Shown here: positions 8,456 to 15,506 of the stretch, in pieces
Layout of the letters: each line of letters opens with the position of its first letter
Numbering within the stretch: the stretch's first letter is position 1
Virus record (IMG/VR): IMGVR_UViG_3300030406_002050
Span: 1 to 22,141 of that record
Length of the DNA: 22,141 nucleotides
Origin: a virus
Direction: 5' to 3' (one strand)
The notes under the pieces: generated by a model
The model's database searches: none
Told to the model about the DNA's origin: nothing
What the model saw: only the letters and a program-made list of their open reading frames with translations
Made by a program: the position numbers and the translations under genes

Positions 8456-10108
8456 CTAAAATGGTAAGTCGTATAAGGTTTCTTCATCTGTAACCTCATT
8501 CATTCTACCAGTTTGAATATCATAAAGCAAGCTACAAGCTAGTCCAGTATCTCCTGTGTATCTAGATTTAAGAACACGAACTTTAGTTGTATTCGATTCC
8601 ATTTCATCTTCTGCCTGTTGATTACGTTCTAATGCAATCACACAATCCGATAACTGTGAGATACCTTGAGAGCCTTTGAGATGTGATAGGGATACTTCAA
8701 TACCCTGCTCGTGTCCTTTATCTCCTGCTGCTCTACGTAAGTGTGATACTAAGAACATACCCACACCAGTCTCTTCAACTAAAGAACGAAGTCTGTTCAT
8801 CAATGTATCAATACCTCTGCGTTCATCTGATTCAGTCAGTTGATTGACCAACATGTGTAAGTGGTCCACGATTACCCAATCACACTCACAACCAACAATC
8901 ATGTAACGAAGCTTAGAAAAGATTTCATCTATATCTGTAGCTCCAAGATGTGCATGAATAAATACTTTGTCTTTCTGAATGACCTTATCAAATAACTCTT
9001 GTAGTTGTTCATCAGTATAGTTCTTGCGTTTCTCTTCAAGATACAATCTATCATTAGCTTCGATAGATACAATACCATCAGCAGTCCTCAACCAGTTTTC
9101 TTCTAATGCTATGATACCGACATTATCTTCGGTGTTCTTAATTAGATAGTGAGTCAGCTCACGAGTAATACTAGACTTACCAAGTCCTGTACCACCAGTA
9201 AGTGTGACCAACTCTCCTTTACGCATACCATAAAGTTTCTTGTTAAGTCCTTCCCAAGGATACGCAATACTTTCTTTCTGTTCTCTGTGTAACCATTTAT
9301 CTTTTACACTAGACAGTTCCATGATACCCGATGGTGTGTATGTCTTAGCATCCCACCATGCCTTAGTAAACTGTGCATACTGTCCTTGTTCAAGCATAGC
9401 ATTGGCATCTTTAAAACCTTGTGGTAAAGAAACTATCTTAGCTTTTCCGGGTTTTATAATACGAGCAACTTTTCTAGCTGCTTCTCTACCATACTTGTCA
9501 TTATCAAAACAAAGAACAACGTGGTCAAATGATTCAACAAACTCGATGCTGTCTCGTATATCTCTGACTGCACCTTGAGCACCACGCTTAACTGAAACTG
9601 ATGCCCACTTCTTGTCGAACATTTCGTAGACTGCCATAGCATCACATTCACCTTCTGTTATCGTTAGATACTTACCACCTTTGCCAAACAGTTGCTCACC
9701 AAACAATCCTGTACCTTCGTAGCCACCATCGACTACAAAACCTTTTGTACTTACTGTTCTTGTTTTAGTTGAGACAATCTCATTGCTATTGTAGTAAGGA
9801 TAGATATGCTTAGCTACCTTGCCTTGACTATCATAAATCACACGTACAGAATATTTCTTAGCAACATCTTGACTAATCTTTCTATCAGTCAGGTCACCAA
9901 AGACTCCTGTGTATGAGTTTAAGAATGTGCTAGGTTCTTTGTGTGAAGCCATGTCTACTATGTTACCATCCACTTCACTTTGATAATCTTTGAAATAGTG
10001 GTTACAGCTAAAGCAATAGCCTGAACCATCTGTGTTCGTAGATACTGGGTCACTGCCACCACATTTTGGACAGGGTAGCTTGTGTTTATCCCAAGTGCTT
10101 TGTTCCAT
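8456..10108 (-). CDS. Bifunctional DNA primase-helicase (T7 gp4-like)
   Basis: 550 aa, making RNA primers and unwinding DNA at the fork. Domains in order: zinc finger with Cys13, Cys16, Cys32 and Cys35; TOPRIM primase core with Glu152 (TEGECD) and Asp202-Asn-Asp204; and a RecA/DnaB-like helicase with Walker A (GGTGLGKSS, 305-313), Walker B (VIVDH, 412-416), and SHLRR and KGSQGISQLSD motifs around 455-488. A strong GAGGAGG site precedes the ATG and lies right behind a terminator hairpin, so translation may depend on readthrough. It pairs with the polymerase and SSB nearby to complete a T7-type replisome. Confidence 0.96.
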   Translation of the reverse strand: MEQSTWDKHKLPCPKCGGSDPVSTNTDGSGYCFSCNHYFKDYQSEVDGNIVDMASHKEPSTFLNSYTGVFGDLTDRKISQDVAKKYSVRVIYDSQGKVAKHIYPYYNSNEIVSTKTRTVSTKGFVVDGGYEGTGLFGEQLFGKGGKYLTITEGECDAMAVYEMFDKKWASVSVKRGAQGAVRDIRDSIEFVESFDHVVLCFDNDKYGREAARKVARIIKPGKAKIVSLPQGFKDANAMLEQGQYAQFTKAWWDAKTYTPSGIMELSSVKDKWLHREQKESIAYPWEGLNKKLYGMRKGELVTLTGGTGLGKSSITRELTHYLIKNTEDNVGIIALEENWLRTADGIVSIEANDRLYLEEKRKNYTDEQLQELFDKVIQKDKVFIHAHLGATDIDEIFSKLRYMIVGCECDWVIVDHLHMLVNQLTESDERRGIDTLMNRLRSLVEETGVGMFLVSHLRRAAGDKGHEQGIEVSLSHLKGSQGISQLSDCVIALERNQQAEDEMESNTTKVRVLKSRYTGDTGLACSLLYDIQTGRMNEVTDEETLYDLPF

Positions 10109-10120
10109 ATAACCTCCTCA

Positions 10121-10156
10121 TAAAAAAATGAGGGCAAGCTATGGTAACCTGCCCTC
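10121..10156 (-). terminator. Rho-independent terminator between the SSB unit and primase-helicase
   Basis: On the minus strand GAGGGCA (10156-10150) pairs with TGCCCTC (10136-10130) across a 13-base loop and is followed by a run of seven T (10128-10122). It would stop part of the transcription from the SSB promoter before the primase-helicase gene, setting a higher SSB than helicase dose. Confidence 0.8.
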
Positions 10157-10171
10157 GTGTTACTAACACTA

Positions 10172-10450
10172 TTATTTAGTGTCCTTATCATCAGTAGTGT
10201 CTTCCTCAACCTTCTTATTTGGTGAGCTTAGTTCTTCTACTACAGCTTCGTCAATAAGACTGTTGGTTACTACATTACTGAATACTTGTCCTGCTGCATC
10301 AAGTACATTTCTTAACCTTGCAATAAAGGTAATCATATCAACCGATTGTTGTGCTTCAGGTGATAACAGTCCTGTATCATATACCTTAGCCGAACCATCT
10401 TCTTGATTGATAGTTATAGGTGCACCCTGCAACTGAGGAGTATCTGTCAT
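10172..10450 (-). CDS. Hypothetical acidic-tailed protein coupled to SSB
   Basis: 92 aa. Its ATG overlaps the SSB stop by one base (TAATG), so it is translationally coupled. The middle is helical (TFIARLRNVLDAAGQVFSNV) and the C-terminus is strongly acidic and disordered (VEEDTTDDKDTK). It is the last gene before the terminator. Co-expression with SSB suggests a replication or recombination partner, but I do not recognise it. Confidence 0.7.
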   Translation of the reverse strand: MTDTPQLQGAPITINQEDGSAKVYDTGLLSPEAQQSVDMITFIARLRNVLDAAGQVFSNVVTNSLIDEAVVEELSSPNKKVEEDTTDDKDTK

Positions 10451-10863
10451 TAGAACTCCTCCCCATCTAAAAGTTCAGCACCATCTTCTGCTCTGTACTC
10501 AACAAGGTCAAGCACTTGGACAGCTTGTAAGTCTAGACCTGTGTATGGTCCATACTTATTTTCTCCTTGGTACTCATTGAATTGTACTCTAACTTTAGAC
10601 CCATTACCAACTGAATAGTTAACTTCGTTCTTATCAGCATCTAAAAGTCTAGGTGCTGTACGAACCATTCCATTAGGTCCATTAACTTTTCTTTTGATAA
10701 CAATAGATGGACCTTCATCCATCTGTTTAATTTTGTGTCCTCTTGACGCAAAATCATTTGCAGTATCTTCGTCAACCACAAGGTTGATTGTATATACTGG
10801 TTCGAATTTCGTATTAGGTGTTTTAATACTTGCCCAATACGCAGTTCCATTAACTACTGCCAT
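10450..10863 (-). CDS. Single-stranded DNA-binding protein (T7 gp2.5-like)
   Basis: 137 aa. The N-terminal part has alternating beta patterns expected of an OB fold (FEPVYTINLVVDE; GSKVRVQFNEYQ). The C-terminus is acidic and ends in Phe (DGAELLDGEEF), like the tail by which gp2.5 contacts polymerase and helicase. Gene order next to primase-helicase and polymerase supports the call. GGAGA precedes the ATG after an A-rich run. It has its own promoter and a structured leader, which suggests autoregulation or attenuation. Confidence 0.85.
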   Translation of the reverse strand: MAVVNGTAYWASIKTPNTKFEPVYTINLVVDEDTANDFASRGHKIKQMDEGPSIVIKRKVNGPNGMVRTAPRLLDADKNEVNYSVGNGSKVRVQFNEYQGENKYGPYTGLDLQAVQVLDLVEYRAEDGAELLDGEEF

Positions 10864-11052
10864 ATTTTTTTTCTCCTATTTTAACAGTATTTAAAAACCA
10901 TAGCTAACTCTTTCGAGTTGGGGCTATGAGCCAGTTGCCCCATCACCTCAGATAACTGAACCAAGTAGCTCCTTGAGGAGGATGGAGATAGAGGGCTAAT
11001 GCTACTCGGTGACTCAAGGAAAGCCTTTAATATCAAGGTCATGTCTTTGAGT
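10864..11052 (-). promoter_or_regulatory. Structured 5' leader of the SSB gene with competing stems
   Basis: About 190 bases with no gene, from the predicted start near 11052 to the SSB ATG. On the minus strand TCCTTGAG (11020-11013) can pair with CTCAAGGA (10977-10970), and CCGAGTAGC (11009-11001) with GCTACTTGG (10969-10961). The two interleave with a 3-base link and a 0-base link, so they are probably mutually exclusive. Further elements are TCAG/CTGA (10959-10948), GTCACC/GGTGAT (11013-11008 with 10947-10942) and GGGGC/GCCCC (10941-10937 with 10924-10920). The last of these competes with a terminator-like hairpin. This reads like a switch or attenuator. Confidence 0.6.
10893..10928 (-). 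terminator. Terminator-like hairpin in the SSB leader
   Basis: Minus-strand CATAGC (10928-10923) pairs with GCTATG (10904-10899). An inner AACTC/GAGTT stem closes a GAAA tetraloop, and five T follow (10897-10893). It shares bases with the alternative GGGGC/GCCCC stem, so it can be turned on or off by the upstream fold. Confidence 0.55.
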
Positions 11053-11058
11053 GAGTGC

Positions 11059-11087
11059 ATTATACCATACTTACAATTCGTATGCAA
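11059..11087 (-). promoter_or_regulatory. Sigma70-like promoter for the SSB unit
   Basis: On the minus strand TTGCAT (11087-11082), a 17-base spacer, then a perfect TATAAT (11064-11059). The predicted start is near 11052. It overlaps the last codons of the upstream 68-aa gene. Confidence 0.7.
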
Positions 11088-11277
11088 GCAGTTTATCTAA
11101 AAAATCTTGCATACCTGATTGTTCATTTGCATCTACATATACATGAAAGCTATCAGAATTAGGCATATAGTGTACTACATGTCCATCTTTATTCTCATAT
11201 AATTCTTTGTAATTCTCTGTACAAAAGTTATTAAACTCCATGTACTCAGATTTGGTTAGTCTATAAAATTCTTGCAT
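11071..11277 (-). CDS. Small hypothetical protein
   Basis: 68 aa, aromatic and charged (QEFYRLTKSEYMEFNNFC), with GGAGA before the ATG. Its 3' end contains the SSB promoter. It follows directly after the TonB-like gene. No family recognised. Confidence 0.65.
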   Translation of the reverse strand: MQEFYRLTKSEYMEFNNFCTENYKELYENKDGHVVHYMPNSDSFHVYVDANEQSGMQDFLDKLLAYEL

Positions 11278-11940
11278 TTAGTTCTCCAATACTTTAATTG
11301 ATATTTTACAATCAGCTTTATTACCACGAGCTGTTAAGCTCTTAATATATCTTGACACTGCAAATTTTAAACTATTAGGTAGTGTCTTGTCAAATCTAAT
11401 ATTATCTATACTAGAGTCAACAACATCATAGGTTGCCACAAACTCATAGTCTTTACGAATACTTATATCTTCTATGTATTTACCAAGTCTGCTGTTAGCT
11501 TTCGGACAACTAAATGTTTCCTTGACTACCTCCACTTCTTTTTCAACTGTAAAGACTGGTGTATGCAATTGTGTTTCTTCATCATACACTCTTTCTAAAG
11601 TTGGTTCTTCTACAGGTTCAGGTTTAGGTTCAGGCTTTGTTGTAATCTCTACAGCAGGAACTTCCGGTACTTCAATATACACAGGCTCATGCTCATGACT
11701 ATTCAAAGACTTACCTACATCTCTAATATTATCCATCATAATGTAGTGCATTCGTTCTAGTTCTATTGTGCTATCTACAATATAATCCTCCACCTCTTTA
11801 ATAGAAGTGCTGTTTTCACTTATTCGTGCATCCAATAAACGTAGAGCAGTTTCTAATCTGTCTCGTTCTGTATGCGAAGAATAAACATTTATGCCCACTG
11901 CTATAGCTAGTAAACATATAAGTGTTGTTGCAATTTTCAT
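11278..11940 (-). CDS. TonB-like membrane-anchored protein
   Basis: 220 aa. The N-terminus is a signal-anchor (about residues 3-20, IATTLICLLAIAVGINVY). Next comes a helical coiled-coil stretch (about 25-80), then a Pro/Glu/Lys linker (KPEPKPEPVEEP, about 103-114), and a C-terminal domain of about 75 residues with strand-helix-strand pattern (EFVATYDVVDSSIDNIRFD, then KFAVSRYIKSLT, then CKISIKV). Two Cys in that domain could form a disulfide. The architecture matches TonB: inner-membrane anchor, rigid periplasmic linker, small alpha/beta domain. I infer this from layout and local pattern, not from a search; an i-spanin-like or other envelope role is possible. AAGGAG precedes the ATG. Confidence 0.65.
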   Translation of the reverse strand: MKIATTLICLLAIAVGINVYSSHTERDRLETALRLLDARISENSTSIKEVEDYIVDSTIELERMHYIMMDNIRDVGKSLNSHEHEPVYIEVPEVPAVEITTKPEPKPEPVEEPTLERVYDEETQLHTPVFTVEKEVEVVKETFSCPKANSRLGKYIEDISIRKDYEFVATYDVVDSSIDNIRFDKTLPNSLKFAVSRYIKSLTARGNKADCKISIKVLEN

Positions 11941-12110
11941 TGTCTTCTCCTTATTAATTTAAAACCTTTTAACCATTTACGTTTCTTGTAAATTTCTGCA
12001 GTGCCATCAGCATATCGTAATTCAATTACTCCATTATCAGCATACAGTGCTGTTACTCTGTCATGTTCTTGTTGTTCTGCAAATATTTTATGTATGTCAT
12101 ACTCAGTCAT
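11937..12110 (-). CDS. Small hypothetical protein with basic C-terminus
   Basis: 57 aa, beginning MTEYDIHKIFAEQQEH and ending in a basic tail (KKRKWLKGFKLIRRRQ). A short beta pattern in the middle (GVIELRYADGTAEIY) resembles a small SH3-like hairpin. It overlaps the upstream gene by 8 bases and the downstream ATG by an ATGA. The tight coupling on both sides supports a real gene. Confidence 0.7.
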   Translation of the reverse strand: MTEYDIHKIFAEQQEHDRVTALYADNGVIELRYADGTAEIYKKRKWLKGFKLIRRRQ

Positions 12111-12456
12111 TATCTTGTGTGATGGTGTATTCTAAGTCTTCACTTTCTTCGGCAAGAAAGATAAGTTGTTCTCTTACTTCCTTGTCTGTTGGATAACCTT
12201 CAAACTTAAATGTTACTGAAACTTTGTAAGGTAAACATACTCCATCCCAATGAGTAACTCTTTTAAATAAAAATCTTTTAAAGTTATTCTCTTCGTCAGG
12301 TACATCTAAATCATTACCCTCAAACCCAACAAAGTCTCCGAAAAAACCTGTTGGTTGTATTAGTCTTTCACCACTGTCTCTATATGTAAAACGTAGTGGT
12401 CTACTATTTTTAATAGACTCAATGACATCTAGTGTTGCTTGTGATATTTCAATCAT
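12103..12456 (-). CDS. WYL-like small domain protein
   Basis: 117 aa. The central segment LRFTYRDSGERLIQPTGFFG, then a gap, then FKRFLFKRVTHWD follows the pattern of WYL domains (aromatic-Tyr-basic strand, Arg-x-x-x-Pro, then Phe-Arg-x-Phe-x-x-x-Arg-Ile). WYL domains bind ligands or nucleic acid in transcription factors and some phage-defence regulators. Here the domain stands alone without a DNA-binding helix-turn-helix. The C-terminus is acidic. Family call is tentative. Confidence 0.55.
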   Translation of the reverse strand: MIEISQATLDVIESIKNSRPLRFTYRDSGERLIQPTGFFGDFVGFEGNDLDVPDEENNFKRFLFKRVTHWDGVCLPYKVSVTFKFEGYPTDKEVREQLIFLAEESEDLEYTITQDND

Positions 12457-12584
12457 ACATATTCCTCCTCTATTTCATTTAAATATTCGTCAATTTCTGT
12501 TGCTACCCAGTCGGGTACATCAACTACATCCTCAGTAGTTTCATCTTCCCAAAAGATAACTAATTTCCATCCTGTTATTTTCAT
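12453..12584 (-). CDS. Very small acidic hypothetical protein
   Basis: 43 aa (MKITGWKLVIFWEDETTED...). AAGGA lies 4 bases before the ATG. ATGA overlaps at both ends couple it to its neighbours. It is acidic with Trp/Phe in the first half, and no family is recognised. Confidence 0.65.
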   Translation of the reverse strand: MKITGWKLVIFWEDETTEDVVDVPDWVATEIDEYLNEIEEEYV

Positions 12585-12730
12585 TTTCCTTGCCCTCTAT
12601 AAGCTTTGTAGGTTTGTTTCTTTCTCTTTGGCATAGTCGAAGTACCTACATTCCCTCTACCCTGCCAAGTCTTTTTACCTCTAGAACCAGTCTTAGAAGT
12701 ATGTTCTATTTTTTGTCTAGCTTTTCTCAC
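12581..12730 (-). CDS. Very small basic protein, GTG start
   Basis: 49 aa, Lys/Arg/Gly-rich (KTGSRGKKTWQGRGNVGTST, then MPKRKKQTYKAYRGQGK). The GTG start overlaps the upstream stop as GTGA, and the stop overlaps the next ATG. It probably binds nucleic acid through charge, but no fold is evident. Confidence 0.6.
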   Translation of the reverse strand: MRKARQKIEHTSKTGSRGKKTWQGRGNVGTSTMPKRKKQTYKAYRGQGK

Positions 12731-13005
12731 TGTATAGTTTTATCTTCCTCTTGATTTGTTAATGTATTTCTTAGTTCAATTTCATCATCAATTAACGACC
12801 TTAATAATCTAAGTTCTTCTAAGTCTATTTTGTCTTTTGTTAATCTTATTTCTTTATCATCTGATTGTCTTCTAATCCTTTTGATAAATTTAAATCCCTC
12901 CATACAAACTATGTTATCTACTAGTTCTTGTATAGTGTCTGCATAATTAATTATAACACAAGACTCATTTAATTCATCTATAACTTCTACTATATAACTA
13001 TCCAC
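12727..13005 (-). CDS. Hypothetical protein, GTG start
   Basis: 92 aa. The GTG at 13005 has a full AAGGAGGT site upstream. The N-terminal half has a beta pattern (YIVEVIDELNESCVIINY) and the C-terminal half is a charged helix (LEELRLLRSLIDDEIELRN). The stop overlaps the next GTG. No family recognised. Confidence 0.7.
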   Translation of the reverse strand: MDSYIVEVIDELNESCVIINYADTIQELVDNIVCMEGFKFIKRIRRQSDDKEIRLTKDKIDLEELRLLRSLIDDEIELRNTLTNQEEDKTIQ

Positions 13006-13006
13006 T

Positions 13007-13246
13007 TTACCTCCTTACTTTATATATTCCTGTTGGTTTAATTTTCTTAGGATGTTCTTTATCCATTACATCCTGAAAAATTTCATAGATAATTTTACCA
13101 TTTCTTTGGGTGTGTGTCAAGTCTACTAGTAATACATCCTCCACCTTAGGTTTCCAAGTCTTCCAATTCTTTTTTACTTGGTCACTCCAATACCATTCAA
13201 CATTGATACCATTGTCGTCATATCCATATACTTCAACGTCTACCAT
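13007..13246 (-). CDS. Small hypothetical protein, Trp-rich
   Basis: 79 aa with beta-like alternation and several Trp (VEWYWSDQVKKNWKTWKP). It overlaps the upstream DUF3846-like gene by 7 bases. No family recognised. Confidence 0.65.
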   Translation of the reverse strand: MVDVEVYGYDDNGINVEWYWSDQVKKNWKTWKPKVEDVLLVDLTHTQRNGKIIYEIFQDVMDKEHPKKIKPTGIYKVRR

Positions 13247-13569
13247 GAATATCCTCTAGGTAAGAAACCAACTCTACCCTCCACTTCTTCAACAGTTGTT
13301 CGAGGACTAATAGAGTTGCCTTCATCATCTACTCCAAGTATTAATCCATTACCTGCTAGTCTAACAGATTGGGCATCACCACCATACTCAAAAAATAACT
13401 GGTCGTCTACAAATAATCCTTCATCATCAACATAGATACTATCTACTTCATCAATCCTAACTACATCAAAAGTTCTGCAGTCTAATAAATCATAAATATT
13501 ATCTAAAGTATTATCATGTTCTACCTCAGTTACTGATTGTGTATGTACATCAATTAATATTGCTTTCAT
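13240..13569 (-). CDS. DUF3846-like protein
   Basis: 109 aa. The start MKAILIDVHTQSVTEVEHD, the middle CRTFDVVRIDEVDSIYVDDE and the Gly-rich GNGLILGVDDEGN follow the pattern of DUF3846 proteins found in phages and plasmids. Their function is unknown. It overlaps its upstream neighbour by 4 bases. Family named from memory. Confidence 0.7.
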   Translation of the reverse strand: MKAILIDVHTQSVTEVEHDNTLDNIYDLLDCRTFDVVRIDEVDSIYVDDEGLFVDDQLFFEYGGDAQSVRLAGNGLILGVDDEGNSISPRTTVEEVEGRVGFLPRGYSW

Positions 13570-13847
13570 CTTGTTTCCTCTAATTGTCTTTCTAAATTTC
13601 TATGTATCTCTTCTATAGCCATAAAGTCAATATCTTGTGAAGATAATGCATTACGACAATGACCTGATAGAAACTGTATTAATAAAAAAGTTATATATAC
13701 TTCGTCTTGATAAGGGTTTTCTCCCCATCTATCCCATATAAACTCTACACAGTCTTTCTCTAAATCAGGTCTATTAGGCAGTTGCCATTGCCTAGATACT
13801 TCTTCACTTATAAACTCTTGTAGTCTTTCGTTTGCTTCATTACTCAT
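13566..13847 (-). CDS. Hypothetical helical protein
   Basis: 93 aa, mainly helical, with Trp and Cys in the middle (KDCVEFIWDRWGENPY; IQFLSGHCRNAL) and a charged C-terminal helix. ATGA-type overlaps on both sides. No family recognised. Confidence 0.7.
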   Translation of the reverse strand: MSNEANERLQEFISEEVSRQWQLPNRPDLEKDCVEFIWDRWGENPYQDEVYITFLLIQFLSGHCRNALSSQDIDFMAIEEIHRNLERQLEETR

Positions 13848-14119
13848 TTTTTCAAGTCCTCAATCATTTGTTTTAAATCATCAATCATACTTTCTAAATC
13901 ATATACTTTGCTATCAAGCTCTGACTCTAATCTACTATACTCATCATTAATATGGTCCATAGCATATCTATGATTATCTTCTGCAATATCTTTAACCTCT
14001 TGTATATCATTATGAATGCTAAGTATTGTATCAGAATACTCAATCGTATCTTCAATATAATCTTCTAATCCAGTTAGAACCATGTGTTCTTTTGCTGTTT
14101 TTTCGTATGCACTACTCAT
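13844..14119 (-). CDS. Hypothetical coiled-coil protein
   Basis: 91 aa. The second half is a clear heptad coiled coil (SRLESELDSKVYDLESMIDD, continuing LKQMIEDLKK). Acidic, no membrane segment. It overlaps both neighbours by 4 bases. Confidence 0.7.
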   Translation of the reverse strand: MSSAYEKTAKEHMVLTGLEDYIEDTIEYSDTILSIHNDIQEVKDIAEDNHRYAMDHINDEYSRLESELDSKVYDLESMIDDLKQMIEDLKK

Positions 14120-14319
14120 TTTAATATTTCTCCATTAGTTTTATTTATAAATTCTTCAAATATTGTTGTATAAGTTTTGTTTCCCTCGTAATCAACTTCA
14201 TCTAAAGCATGAATTAAAAGATGAATTACATCTCTAATTTCTATTTCAAAAGCAAACTGATTATCACTAGATTTAATCCAGATTTTGTCTCTAAAACTTA
14301 CTTCAACTCCATCACTCAT
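14116..14319 (-). CDS. Small hypothetical protein
   Basis: 67 aa with a beta-rich start (VEVSFRDKIWIKSSDNQFAF) and a helical rest. It overlaps the downstream gene by 4 bases and lies one base after the upstream stop. No family recognised. Confidence 0.6.
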   Translation of the reverse strand: MSDGVEVSFRDKIWIKSSDNQFAFEIEIRDVIHLLIHALDEVDYEGNKTYTTIFEEFINKTNGEILK

Positions 14320-14320
14320 A

Positions 14321-14533
14321 TTATTTTACCTCACTAATTAAATCATCAACCATTGTAACTGTTGCAAAGAACTCTCTAGTTCCTGTACCTCTTGGGTCAT
14401 ATGGTCGATTACAACCTACAAAAGTTCCATTGCTTTCATATTCGTTACCAAAGAAAGAAGTTTCAGTATATCTTAATCGATTACCTATGTTTTCTTTCAA
14501 CTCTTTTTTACTTTCGTAATTTAGTATCATCAT
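14321..14533 (-). CDS. Small conserved-looking phage protein
   Basis: 70 aa from the ATG at 14533, chosen because GAGGGC lies 6 bases upstream and the start overlaps the upstream stop as ATGA. A longer frame to 14566 would run into the neighbour. The sequence YESKKELKENIGNRLRYTET, then FFGNEYESNGTFVGCNRP, then REFFATVTMVDDLI resembles a small family common in marine phages; function unknown. Confidence 0.7.
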   Translation of the reverse strand: MMILNYESKKELKENIGNRLRYTETSFFGNEYESNGTFVGCNRPYDPRGTGTREFFATVTMVDDLISEVK

Positions 14534-14676
14534 ACTACTGCCCTCGTTTCTATTTGTTCTATACAAACATCATCATATCCTTTCTTAATCCATTCATCAT
14601 AATGTTCTTTTGCTTTATTATAATCGGTGTAATAATCATCACACCCACCAACCCAAACAATATATTTATATTTCAT
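14530..14676 (-). CDS. Very small hypothetical protein
   Basis: 48 aa (MKYKYIVWVGGCDDYYTDYN...). It has the same GCGAGGGCAAT-type ribosome site as its neighbour and ATGA overlaps at both ends. The pattern of a short beta strand, an acidic Tyr turn, then a Lys-rich helix resembles small phage proteins of the 'WVGG' type, but I cannot name a family. Confidence 0.65.
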   Translation of the reverse strand: MKYKYIVWVGGCDDYYTDYNKAKEHYDEWIKKGYDDVCIEQIETRAVV

Positions 14677-15401
14677 ATTGCCCTCGCTTCTATTAAGTTA
14701 TCATCAACAACAAACCCTGAATAATCTTTCTTAGCTTTAGCTTTTGCTAGTAACCCAACTACTACGTTAGGTTCGTCAAGAAATCTCATATCATGTTTGT
14801 CACCATTTATTACTTTGAGACCTTTGAAAGTCTCAGGTAATTCTTTTCTAAATACAACAGCTTTGTTGCATTGTACCTTATCAAATAATTTAGCATACTT
14901 ATCGTTAGCTTCTGAGTAACTCCAAGTCAAATGATAGTTTTTAATATGTGAAACTTTTCGTGTAGGTATCTTGGTGTAATCATAAAACAAGACATCAGGA
15001 AATATTTCAAATATATTCTTGCCATCAACCAACTGATGTTCCCATTGTATATCCGAAGTACCATTAAGTCTTAGACATGGTATCTTATCAAGCTCATAAC
15101 ACTCATCAATAAACTTGTGTATGTCTTCAATTAAATACTCCATGAATGTATCATAGTTATCTAAAAACAATAAAGTCTTTCTAATTCTACCTTTTTGAAC
15201 ATTGTTGTAAAAACCATTGCCTGATAGATTTAAACATGGCTCATGGCATTTAGCAACTGTAGCATATGGACATACAGTACGTTTGCCATCAGCTAAGTCG
15301 TGTGGTGCAAGATACATAACTCTACTAAAATATTTGCTTTGTATCTTATTACCTTTATCTATTTTAACACTACCTTTTGATAGTAATTTATATGTAGGCA
15401 T
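14673..15401 (-). CDS. GP88-like phage protein with Cys motif
   Basis: 242 aa. The signature LAPHDL...VCPYATVAKCHEPCLN followed by SGNG and a charged helix matches the phage 'gene product 88' family (Cys-x-x-Ala-Thr-x-x-Cys then Cys-Leu-Asn). The clustered Cys suggest metal binding. Later segments (LRLNGTSDIQWEH, FYDYTKIPTR, HLTWSYSEAN) look like the strands of a barrel. The function of the family is not known to me. GGAG precedes the ATG. Confidence 0.75.
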   Translation of the reverse strand: MPTYKLLSKGSVKIDKGNKIQSKYFSRVMYLAPHDLADGKRTVCPYATVAKCHEPCLNLSGNGFYNNVQKGRIRKTLLFLDNYDTFMEYLIEDIHKFIDECYELDKIPCLRLNGTSDIQWEHQLVDGKNIFEIFPDVLFYDYTKIPTRKVSHIKNYHLTWSYSEANDKYAKLFDKVQCNKAVVFRKELPETFKGLKVINGDKHDMRFLDEPNVVVGLLAKAKAKKDYSGFVVDDNLIEARAI

Positions 15402-15417
15402 TAGCTTTTCTCCAGTT

Positions 15418-15503
15418 AAAAGTGTGTAGCTAAACTAAGTTCAAGATTTACGAATATATAAATACATTCTACTCCCAGTTACTATTAGTCTAGCTACACT
15501 TTT
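15418..15503. repeat. Long-stem inverted repeat in the gap before the GP88-like gene
   Basis: AAAAGTGTGTAGCTA (15418-15432) is complementary to TAGCTACACTTTT (15491-15503) with a 2-base bulge, enclosing about 58 AT-rich bases. The minus-strand product ends in TTTT, so it may be a weak terminator or an mRNA-stabilising hairpin. The whole gap (15402-15506) holds no gene. Confidence 0.6.
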
Positions 15504-15506
15504 AAA

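Noticed and set aside
9240-9578. 112-aa plus-strand frame
   Set aside because: Antisense to the primase-helicase gene with no start signal; codon shadow.
10961-11020. Classical H-type pseudoknot in the SSB leader
   Set aside because: The two stems interleave, but a 3-base link would have to span both helices (17 bp) and the other link is zero; simultaneous formation is sterically unlikely, so alternative folds are the better reading.
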